Source: JBEKHI01 sp050012355
GTDB lineage: Bacteria > Actinomycetota > Actinomycetes > Streptosporangiales > Streptosporangiaceae
Assembly: GCA_050012355.1 (NCBI GenBank)
Contig: JBEKHI010000128.1
Coordinates: forward strand, 1 to 19,095
Length of the DNA stretch: 19,095 nucleotides
Reading direction: 5' to 3'
The position numbers and the translations under genes are program-made. Shown in pieces: positions 13,535-19,095 of this stretch. Each line of letters begins with the position of its first letter. Position 1 is the first letter of the stretch. The notes below the pieces were generated by a model. The model saw only the letters and a program-made list of their open reading frames with translations, ran no database searches and was not told the origin of the DNA.

Positions 13535-14386
13535 ATGGCGAACATTTCGGCCGCTGATGTTAAGCGGCTTCGCGAGCAGACGGGCGCGGGAATGCTCGAC
13601 TGCAAGAAGGCCCTAGACGAGGCGGACGGCGACTTCGATTCCGCCGTCGAGGTCCTCCGGATCAAGGGCGCCAAGGACGTGAACAAGCGCGCTACCCGCA
13701 CCGCGGGCAACGGGCTGGTCACGGCCGAGCTGAACGGTACCGATGCCGGGGTGCTGGTCGAGCTGAACTGCGAGACCGACTTCGTGGCCAAGACCGATCT
13801 GTTCCAGGAGCTTGCCGGACAGATCGCCAAGGCGACGCTGGCGAGCAAGGCCGCCGACCGGCTGGCCGCGCTGAGCACCGAGGTGCAGCGCCCCGGAGGA
13901 GGGCAGAGCCAGACGGTCGAGCAGCTCATCGAGTCCGCCGCCGCCGAGCTGAAGGAGAAGATGGAGCTCGGCCGGTTCGCGCGGTTCGAGGGCGGTTACG
14001 TGACCAGCTACCTGCACCGCTCCGACCGGGCGCTGCCGCCGACTCTCGGCGTGCTGGTCCAGACCGACCAGGCCAACGAGGAGGTCGCGCGGGACCTCGG
14101 GCAGCAGATCGCCGCGATGCGCCCGCAGTACGCGACTCGTGATGACGTCCCGGCGGACGTGGTCGACAAGGAGCGGCGGATCGCCGAGCAGATCACCCGC
14201 GAGGAAGGCAAGCCGGAGCAGGCGGTCCCGAAGATCGTCGAGGGCCGGGTGAACGCCTTCTTCAAGGACGTCGTGCTGGTCGAGCAGCCGTTCGTGAAGG
14301 ACGGCAAGCAGACGGTCGGCCGGGTCCTCGCGAACGATGGCGTGTCCGTACTCGGCTTCGCCCGCTTCCAGGTCGGCCAGGCCTAA
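13535..14386 (+). CDS. tsf: Elongation factor Ts
   Basis: EF-Ts is the nucleotide-exchange factor that recycles EF-Tu from GDP to GTP form. The protein has 283 residues. It begins MANISAADVKRLREQTGAGM and has the UBA-like helix DCKKALDEADGDFDSAVEVL. The TDFV motif that contacts EF-Tu is in CETDFVAKTDLF, followed by the two dimerisation-domain repeats and a C-terminal module ending GFARFQVGQA. ATG 13535 is preceded almost directly by AGGGGAG. Earlier in-frame starts (from 13391) would overlap the rpsB tail and are not supported. The stop codon TAA shares its last base with the pyrH start. Confidence 0.96.
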   Translation: MANISAADVKRLREQTGAGMLDCKKALDEADGDFDSAVEVLRIKGAKDVNKRATRTAGNGLVTAELNGTDAGVLVELNCETDFVAKTDLFQELAGQIAKATLASKAADRLAALSTEVQRPGGGQSQTVEQLIESAAAELKEKMELGRFARFEGGYVTSYLHRSDRALPPTLGVLVQTDQANEEVARDLGQQIAAMRPQYATRDDVPADVVDKERRIAEQITREEGKPEQAVPKIVEGRVNAFFKDVVLVEQPFVKDGKQTVGRVLANDGVSVLGFARFQVGQA

Positions 14387-15165
14387 TGCCGGTAGCGGAT
14401 AATAGCGTCCCCTCGCCCGCGCCTGATGGCGAGGGGACGTTCCACCCCAGCTGGCGCCGGGTTGTCGTCAAGCTTTCCGGCGCGCTGTTCGCCGGTGATG
14501 AGCCGCTCGGTATTTCGCCGGACGTGGTCTCCCACCTAGCTGGTGAGATCGTCGCCGCGGTGAAGGAAGGGGTCCAAGTCGCCGCCGTTGTCGGCGGCGG
14601 CAATATGTTCCGCGGCGCCGCACTGGCCGAGCGCGGCATTGACCGGGCTCGGGCCGACTACATGGGAATGCTGAGCACGGTCATCAACTGCCTGGCGCTG
14701 CAGGACAACCTGGAGAAGCTGGGCGTGGACACCCGGGTTCAGACGTCGATCACGATGGGGCAGGTCGCGGAGCCCTACATACCGCGGCGGGCGATCCGGC
14801 ACTTGGAGAAGGGCCGTGTCGTCATCTTCGGTGCTGGGCTCGGTGCTCCCTACTTCTCAACCGACACCGCGGCCGCCCAGCGCTCGCTGGAGATCGGTGC
14901 CGACGCCGTGCTCAAGGGAACCAGGGTGGATGGCGTCTATGACGCCGACCCGCAGACGCATCCGAACGCGACCAAATTCAGTCGGCTGGACTACGATGAG
15001 TACCTAAGCCGTGGGCTGAAGGTCATGGACAGCACCGCGGTCAGCCTTAGCCGCGACAACGGGCTGCCGATCGTCGTGTTCGCGCTCATGGAGCCGGGTA
15101 ATGTGGTGAGGGCTATCCGCGGCGAGCCTATCGGCACGCTGGTCTGCGATGCAGGAGCCCCATAA
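14386..15165 (+). CDS. pyrH: UMP kinase
   Basis: Bacterial UMP kinase makes UDP from UMP with ATP and is a hexamer of the amino-acid-kinase fold. The protein has 259 residues. After a variable N-terminal ~24 residues comes RVVVKLSGALFAG; the usual KLSGE is KLSGA here. The segments VVGGGNMFRGAALAERGIDRARADYMGML, MGQVAEPYIPRRAIRHLEKGRVVIFGAG and PYFSTDTAAAQRSLEIGADAVLKGT match the family (each is broken here for reading; they lie around 14590-14920). DGVYDADP is the conserved late motif. ATG 14386 overlaps the tsf stop by one base and is the only start before the conserved core, so the hairpin at 14406-14439 is translated. There is no clear ribosome-binding site. Confidence 0.95.
   Translation: MPVADNSVPSPAPDGEGTFHPSWRRVVVKLSGALFAGDEPLGISPDVVSHLAGEIVAAVKEGVQVAAVVGGGNMFRGAALAERGIDRARADYMGMLSTVINCLALQDNLEKLGVDTRVQTSITMGQVAEPYIPRRAIRHLEKGRVVIFGAGLGAPYFSTDTAAAQRSLEIGADAVLKGTRVDGVYDADPQTHPNATKFSRLDYDEYLSRGLKVMDSTAVSLSRDNGLPIVVFALMEPGNVVRAIRGEPIGTLVCDAGAP
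14406..14439 (+). terminator. Strong hairpin at the tsf/pyrH junction
   Basis: CGTCCCCTCGCC (14406-14417) pairs perfectly with GGCGAGGGGACG (14428-14439) around a 10-nt loop; G-U and A-U pairs can extend it outward to 14404/14441. It starts 20 bases after the tsf stop and lies inside the first codons of pyrH. TTCC follows but no U-tract. It could be a terminator or attenuator limiting pyrH relative to tsf, or a 3'-end stabiliser for rpsB-tsf mRNA. Confidence 0.6.
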
Positions 15166-15179
15166 CTCAGGGAGCAGAG

Positions 15180-15737
15180 ATGATTGACGACACGCTCCTC
15201 GAGGCCGAGGAGAAGATGGACAAGGCCGTCACGGTCGCCAAGGAAGAGTTCAGTACCATCCGCACCGGCCGGGCACATCCTGGCATGTTCAGCAAGATCA
15301 CCGCCGAGTACTACGGCACCCAGACCCCGCTGAATCAGCTCGCGTCGTTCCATGTTCCCGAGCCGCGCATGATCGTCGTGCAGCCGTTTGACAAGTCGTC
15401 GCTTGGCGCGCTTGAGAAGGCGATCAGGAACAGCGACCTCGGCGTCAACCCGTCGAACGATGGCCTGATCATCCGGGTGATATTCCCGGAGCTGACCGAG
15501 GAGCGTCGCCGGGAGTACATCAAGACCGCGCGATCCAAGGCAGAGGACTCCCGGGTCTCGATACGCAACATCCGCCGTCACGCCAAGGACGCGCTGGACA
15601 AGCTGGTGAAGAACAGCGAGGCGGGCGAGGACGAGGTCCACCGCGCGGAACGCGATCTTCAGGAGCTGACCGATACCTATATCGGGCAAATTGATGAGCT
15701 GCTCAAGAACAAGGAATCCGAGCTTCTCGAGGTCTGA
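15180..15737 (+). CDS. frr: Ribosome recycling factor
   Basis: With EF-G, RRF splits the post-termination ribosome. The 185-residue protein shows the two-domain family pattern: helix 1 with EAEEKMDKAVTVAKEEFSTI, then RTGRAHPGMFSKI, then domain II YYGTQTPLNQLASFHVPEPR, and the return helices RREYIKTARSKAEDSRVSIR, AKDALDKLVKNSEAGEDEVH. ATG 15180 has AGGGAG at 15169-15174, five bases upstream. cdsA starts two bases after the stop. Confidence 0.97.
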   Translation: MIDDTLLEAEEKMDKAVTVAKEEFSTIRTGRAHPGMFSKITAEYYGTQTPLNQLASFHVPEPRMIVVQPFDKSSLGALEKAIRNSDLGVNPSNDGLIIRVIFPELTEERRREYIKTARSKAEDSRVSIRNIRRHAKDALDKLVKNSEAGEDEVHRAERDLQELTDTYIGQIDELLKNKESELLEV

Positions 15738-15739
15738 GC

Positions 15740-16786
15740 TTGACGCTGACTGACAAGCCCGTGGCTCCGCCGGGACGGACCGGACGGAATCTTCCGCTGG
15801 CCACCGGCGTGGGCGTCGTCCTCGGTGGCTGCGTGCTCGCCACGCTGCTTACCGTCAAGGCGACCTTCCTTATCTACATGGGTGCCGCGCTGATCCTCGG
15901 ATTGCGCGAACTCTGCACCGCCTTGCACACTCGCGGGATCACCGTTCCGGTGATCCCGGTGCTGTTCGGCGGTGCCGCGATGGTGACCTGCGCCTACTGG
16001 CTAGGCGGCGACGGACTCGCTGGCGCTTTGTCGATCACGGTCCTGGCCGTACTGGCTTGGCGTTGTTTTTCTGCCATAACGACGAATTACGTCGCAGACG
16101 TGACCGCTGGCATCTTCGTCGTGGCCTACCTGCCGTTGCTCGGCTCCGCGGTTTCCGCGATGCTCGCCCCGTCCGACGGCGGACGCCGGGTGCTCGCCTT
16201 CGTCGCCGTGACCATCTGCAGCGACATCGGCGGTTACTTCGCCGGCAGTTTCCTCGGCAAGCACAAGCTGGCTCCGTCCATCTCACCGAAGAAGACCTGG
16301 GAGGGGCTCGGCGGCTCACTGGCCGCTTGCCTGATCGCCGGCTGGCTCACGCTTTCCTACCTGCTGCACGATCACTGGTGGCAGGGGCTGATCTTCGGTT
16401 TCGCGGTGACGGTGGCGGCGATCGTCGGTGACCTGGTCGAGTCGACGATCAAGCGCGATCTCGGCATCAAGGACATGGGGTCGCTGCTGCCCGGCCACGG
16501 CGGCGTGCTGGACCGGATCGATTCGCTGCTGTTCGCGGCGCCGGTTGCCTGGCTCTTGCTTATCGCGTTTAGATTATGGCCCTTGGGTAGTTACGGGCGC
16601 GAAGTCGTTTCCCCTCGAAACGGAGTTAAGCGCCCATGTCTTTCCGTATCAGACACATCCTCTGGCTCGTATACCTTGCTGTCGGTGTCTTCGTCGCCTG
16701 GAATCGCGGCTACCTTGGCCTCGGCTTCCTCCGTGCCCTGGCCAGCGCCTTGCTGGCCATCTTGCTATGGTGGCTCGCCCTGCTAG
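15740..16786 (+). CDS. cdsA: Phosphatidate cytidylyltransferase with an unusual C-terminal tail
   Basis: Membrane enzyme that makes CDP-diacylglycerol from phosphatidic acid and CTP, the branch point of phospholipid synthesis. There are about seven or eight hydrophobic helices between residues 18 and 275. The CDS signature runs from S235 to D261 (STIKRDLGIKDMG, then LLPGHGGVLDRID). The start is TTG 15740, with GAGG about seven bases upstream; GTG 15761 is an alternative. Family members normally end soon after the helix at 262-278 (LLFAAPVAWLLL). This frame continues about 68 more residues in Ser/Pro-rich sequence overlapping, out of frame, a better small gene. The tail may be real read-on after loss of the usual stop, or a frameshift near 16560-16575; in another frame a TAG is met at 16570-16572. 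Confidence 0.9.
   Translation: MTLTDKPVAPPGRTGRNLPLATGVGVVLGGCVLATLLTVKATFLIYMGAALILGLRELCTALHTRGITVPVIPVLFGGAAMVTCAYWLGGDGLAGALSITVLAVLAWRCFSAITTNYVADVTAGIFVVAYLPLLGSAVSAMLAPSDGGRRVLAFVAVTICSDIGGYFAGSFLGKHKLAPSISPKKTWEGLGGSLAACLIAGWLTLSYLLHDHWWQGLIFGFAVTVAAIVGDLVESTIKRDLGIKDMGSLLPGHGGVLDRIDSLLFAAPVAWLLLIAFRLWPLGSYGREVVSPRNGVKRPCLSVSDTSSGSYTLLSVSSSPGIAATLASASSVPWPAPCWPSCYGGSPC
16595..16635 (+). promoter_or_regulatory. Two-stem RNA structure before the small membrane protein
   Basis: GGGCGC (16595-16600) can pair with GCGCCC (16630-16635), which directly abuts ATG 16636. Inside, CGTTTC (16606-16611) pairs with GAAACG (16617-16622) around a 5-nt loop. The ribosome-binding GGAG at 16622-16625 lies within the structure. 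It could restrict translation of the small gene, or end the cdsA message. The -10-like TAGATT at 16570-16575 with TTGCCT at 16545-16550 (19-bp spacing) is a weak promoter candidate for the same gene. Confidence 0.45.
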
Positions 16787-16809
16787 GCGTCAACCTTCAC
16801 GTCCATTAG
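16636..16809 (+). CDS. Small two-helix membrane protein, 57 residues
   Basis: ATG 16636 to TAG 16809 encodes MSFRIRHILWLVYLAVGVFV followed by AWNRGYLGLGFLRALASALL and AILLWWLALLGVNLHVH. There are two clear hydrophobic segments, about residues 7-22 and 33-52, joined by a short polar turn. GGAG at 16622-16625 is 10 bases upstream. The layout (short basic N-terminus, first helix, loop, ending LLWWLALLGVNLH) resembles small uncharacterised membrane proteins common in actinobacteria; that is memory, not a search. It overlaps the C-terminal extension of the cdsA frame in a different frame, and codon composition looks more natural here than in the overlapping tail. Function unknown. Confidence 0.7.
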   Translation: MSFRIRHILWLVYLAVGVFVAWNRGYLGLGFLRALASALLAILLWWLALLGVNLHVH

Positions 16810-16821
16810 CGCCTTTCTATA

Positions 16822-16877
16822 CATGGTGGGTGTGACACTGCCGGCACTCTTTGCTGGGCGGTGCTGCACCCACCATG
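16822..16877. terminator. Bidirectional terminator between convergent genes
   Basis: CATGGTGGGTG (16822-16832) is an exact inverted match to CACCCACCATG (16867-16877). Inside it, CACTGCC (16836-16842) can pair with GGCGGTG (16857-16863) with one wobble. The long stem lies between the stop of the small plus-strand gene (16809) and the stop of the minus-strand gene (16883), where a shared terminator is expected. Confidence 0.7.
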
Positions 16878-16882
16878 ACCAT

Positions 16883-17995
16883 TTATGCAGAAGCAATCCA
16901 GGTGCGGCCCTCGGTCGCGAGCCGGGTAACCGCGGAAACAGATCCGCGTTCCTTGGCGAGTACCCGCGTTCGTTCTGTAATAGGAACGATCCATAGCCAA
17001 CGGACCGGATCGTCGCCTACGGTGAAGCCCGTCAGGTCTGGTGCGTCCATTTCGGGTGGCGCCAGCGGGGACGCGTCATCCAGCAGCAGGACGGCCTGGT
17101 ATCCAGGGCCGAGCGGAAAGGTGTCGGGCTCCGCGTACCAACGGACGGTATGGCCGGGGCCGAACCAGGTGACCGCGCGCCACGGGTAGGTCGCCAGCCA
17201 GGGGAAGATCCGCGCGGCGGCGGCCGAGGGCATCGTGGTGGCCAGGGCCAGTTCGACGCGGGCGTAGTCCCGCGGATCGTCCAGGACCTGTTCGACGACT
17301 GGCATCCGCTGGCAGCTCATGCCGACCGTGGCGAGCACCGTGTACGGCCGGCCGGGGGCCGGCGGCCGCTCGGAGATACCGACCGAGGGCTTGGCGCCGG
17401 TACTGGCGTCCCAGTAATGCCCGGCGGGCCCGATCCGCGATTCCAGATGGGCCAGCGCGGCCTGCTGGAACCTGCCCCAGCCACCCGCTGACTCCCGCCA
17501 CTGCCAGAACGCGCGAGCCCGCTGCACCCGCGGCGCCAGCCCCTCTATCGCGTCGTCCAGCGACCAGCCGAATGGGGTCTGGCCGACGATGTCCCGGCTG
17601 TAACCTGGCATGCCCCGGCTCGAACTCGCCCAGCCGGGCAGCACGGCGAGCAGCGTGCCGCGCTCGGTGATCGCAACGCCGTCGCCCTCCTCGAACCAGA
17701 TCGCCTCCAGCGTCGCCGGGTCAGGACGAGAGCGCCCGCGCGGCCGCCGCGTATTGGCCAGCGGCATCAGCGGAGCCAGGCCGGCCGTGAGCCGTTCCCG
17801 GTCGGTGGTCTCCGGTGCTGATCGGTGGTTGGCGATCCAGGTGGCCGCTATCACCGAGGTATCATCACGAAGGTAGGCTGCGGTGGCTTCGCCGTCACAC
17901 TCGACGGTGACCCTGCGGCTTCCGTAGGGGCTCACGCTTTCCAGCAGCACCTCTATTCGCGGCAGCAACGCAGAGTCATCAAACATGATCGCCAT
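16883..17995 (-). CDS. SUFU-like (suppressor of fused) domain protein
   Basis: A 370-residue soluble protein with no signal peptide or membrane helix. The C-terminal half (about residues 178-363) resembles the bacterial suppressor-of-fused domain: TVLATVGMSCQRMP with VGMS at 224-227, ARVELALATTMP, WFGPGHTV (277-284), a PLGPGYQAVLLLDD stretch, and WIVPITERTRVLAKERG near the end. In bacteria this domain occurs in immunity-like and orphan proteins; the role of this one is unknown. The N-terminal ~175 residues are not assigned. I chose ATG 17995 because a promoter-like pair (18002-18031) would start transcription at about that base; a TTG at 18031 and an ATG at 17986 are alternatives. It faces the small membrane gene across a shared terminator and diverges from rlmN. 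Confidence 0.7.
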   Translation of the reverse strand: MAIMFDDSALLPRIEVLLESVSPYGSRRVTVECDGEATAAYLRDDTSVIAATWIANHRSAPETTDRERLTAGLAPLMPLANTRRPRGRSRPDPATLEAIWFEEGDGVAITERGTLLAVLPGWASSSRGMPGYSRDIVGQTPFGWSLDDAIEGLAPRVQRARAFWQWRESAGGWGRFQQAALAHLESRIGPAGHYWDASTGAKPSVGISERPPAPGRPYTVLATVGMSCQRMPVVEQVLDDPRDYARVELALATTMPSAAAARIFPWLATYPWRAVTWFGPGHTVRWYAEPDTFPLGPGYQAVLLLDDASPLAPPEMDAPDLTGFTVGDDPVRWLWIVPITERTRVLAKERGSVSAVTRLATEGRTWIASA

Positions 17996-18001
17996 GTAAC
18001 C

Positions 18002-18031
18002 ATTTTCGCCCGGTTTGCCCGTCGCGATCAA
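18002..18031 (-). promoter_or_regulatory. Candidate promoter for a leaderless SUFU-domain gene
   Basis: On the minus strand TTGATC (18026-18031) and GAAAAT (18002-18007) are separated by 18 bases; each matches four of six consensus positions. The start codon ATG 17995 lies six bases past the -10, so the transcript would have little or no leader. No Shine-Dalgarno sequence precedes that ATG, which agrees. Confidence 0.45.
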
Positions 18032-18054
18032 GACCTAGCGGCGGAGAGATATCC

Positions 18055-19095
18055 TTGACTTTCGTGTCTCGTCCTCCCCAGCACCTGGCTGATCTCGGCA
18101 TCGCCGAACGCCGCGCCGCGGTTGAAGCGCTCGGCGAGCGTCCGTTCCGCGCCGATCAGCTATCGAGGCATTTCTTCGCCCGGTATACGGACGAGCCCTC
18201 GGAGATGACTGACCTGCCGGAGCAGGCGCGGTCCGCGCTGGCCGGCTCGCTGCTGCCGCGGCTGCTGTCGCCGGTTCAGGAACTGTCTTGTGACAATGGT
18301 GGTACCCGCAAGACCCTGTGGAAAACTCTGGACGGCTCGCTGGTGGAGTCGGTCCTGATGAAGTACCCGGACCGGATCACCATGTGCGTGTCGTCGCAGG
18401 CAGGCTGCGGGATGGGATGCCCGTTCTGCGCGACTGGGCAGGCGGGGCTTACCCGTAACCTGTCGACCGCGGAGATCGTGTCGCAGGTGGTAGCCGGCGC
18501 CCGCTCGCTGCGCGGATCGAACGAGCGGGTCTCCAACATCGTGTTCATGGGCATGGGGGAGCCGCTGGCCAACTACAAGTCCGTGCTCGGGGCGGTGCGG
18601 CGGCTGACCGACCCGGTACCCAGTGGGCTCGGCATCTCACAGCGGTCGGTGACGGTCTCCACGGTCGGCCTGGTCCCGGCGATCGAGCGGCTGGGTGACG
18701 AGGACCTGTCGGTGCGGCTCGCGTTGTCGCTGCACGCGCCGGACGACGAGCTGCGGGATGAACTGGTACCAGTGAACAAGCGGTGGAAGGTAGCCGAGGC
18801 ACTGGACGCGGCCTGGGGGTACGCCGCGAAATCCGGGCGGCGGGTATCCATCGAGTACGCGCTGATCCGCGACGTTAACGACCAAGCATGGCGGGCTGAC
18901 CTGCTGGGTTCGCTGTTGAAGGGTCACTTGGCGCACGTCAACCTGATCCCGCTCAACCCGACGCCGGGCTCGAAGTGGACCGCGTCCCGGCCCGGTGATC
19001 AGGATGAGTTCGTCCGGCGAATCGAGGCCCACGGGGTGCCGGTGACGATCCGCGATACCCGGGGCAGGGAGATCGACGGTGCCTGCGGTCAGCTC
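18055..19095 (+). CDS. rlmN: Dual-specificity 23S rRNA/tRNA adenine-C2 methyltransferase RlmN (runs off the right edge)
   Basis: Radical-SAM enzyme that methylates C2 of A2503 in 23S rRNA and A37 of some tRNAs. TTG 18055 is preceded by GGAGAG at 18043-18048; GTG 18064 is the alternative. The frame is open for 347 codons to the window end. The N-terminus LTFVSRPPQHLADLGIAERR and PFRADQLSRHFFARYT match actinobacterial RlmN. The [4Fe-4S] motif is GCGMGCPFCATG with C118, C122 and C125. Then NIVFMGMGEPLANY, SVTVSTVGLVPAI, LALSLHAPDDELR and IPLNPTPG follow. The methyl-carrying C-terminal Cys is C344 in GACGQL, so only the last few residues are missing. The upstream 59 bases are shared with the divergent SUFU-domain gene. 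Confidence 0.96.
   Translation, partial: MTFVSRPPQHLADLGIAERRAAVEALGERPFRADQLSRHFFARYTDEPSEMTDLPEQARSALAGSLLPRLLSPVQELSCDNGGTRKTLWKTLDGSLVESVLMKYPDRITMCVSSQAGCGMGCPFCATGQAGLTRNLSTAEIVSQVVAGARSLRGSNERVSNIVFMGMGEPLANYKSVLGAVRRLTDPVPSGLGISQRSVTVSTVGLVPAIERLGDEDLSVRLALSLHAPDDELRDELVPVNKRWKVAEALDAAWGYAAKSGRRVSIEYALIRDVNDQAWRADLLGSLLKGHLAHVNLIPLNPTPGSKWTASRPGDQDEFVRRIEAHGVPVTIRDTRGREIDGACGQL

Noticed and set aside
12196..13929. Minus-strand frame of 577 residues across dprA, rpsB and tsf
   Set aside because: It spans three well-supported plus-strand genes and shows no domain; it is a shadow frame.

Overview
The window is a high-GC actinobacterial chromosome segment (Actinomycetota). Its core order is rpsP, a KH-domain gene, rimM, trmD, rplS, lepB, rnhB, a DUF2469 gene, yraN, yifB/comM-like, dprA, rpsB, tsf, pyrH, frr, cdsA and rlmN, which is the conserved translation and DNA-processing neighbourhood of actinobacteria. 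Lys/Ala/Glu-rich tails on ribosomal proteins, GTG/TTG starts, 1-4 nt gene overlaps and apparently leaderless promoters fit that phylum. I cannot fix the family; a Streptosporangiales-like organism is a guess.

Layout. Bases 1-78 are an unidentified gene end or a very short ORF. Bases 79-930 have no convincing gene but hold three repeat structures (imperfect ~23-bp repeats, an 18-bp tandem array, and a tandem palindrome) and presumably the rpsP promoter. From 931 to 5992 run nine co-directional genes for ribosome assembly (S16, KH protein, RimM, L19), tRNA modification (TrmD), secretion (LepB) and RNA/DNA maintenance (RNase HII, DUF2469). From 6033 to 9145 an overlapping pair encodes a beta-phosphoglucomutase-like HAD phosphatase/mutase and a family 65 glycoside phosphorylase/hydrolase. 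This carbohydrate cassette sits inside the otherwise housekeeping order and ends in a 13-bp hairpin.

From 9240 to 12347 two perfect DnaA-box sequences precede yraN, yifB and dprA, which are tightly packed (adjacent or 4-nt overlapping) and relate to DNA processing and uptake. From 12511 to about 16786 come rpsB, tsf, pyrH, frr and cdsA, with a leader upstream of rpsB and a strong hairpin at the tsf/pyrH junction. A 57-residue two-helix membrane protein (16636-16809) overlaps an unusual C-terminal tail of the cdsA reading frame. A convergent-gene hairpin then separates it from a minus-strand gene with a suppressor-of-fused (SUFU)-like domain, and rlmN runs off the right edge.

Most of the window is ordinary. 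I do not see a clearly new defence or mobile system. The parts most worth a second look are the GH65/HAD pair with a Gln where phosphorylases usually have a phosphate-binding His, the DnaA boxes ahead of the DNA-processing genes, the tsf/pyrH hairpin, the small membrane protein with a possibly structured translation start, and the tandem palindrome upstream of rpsP.
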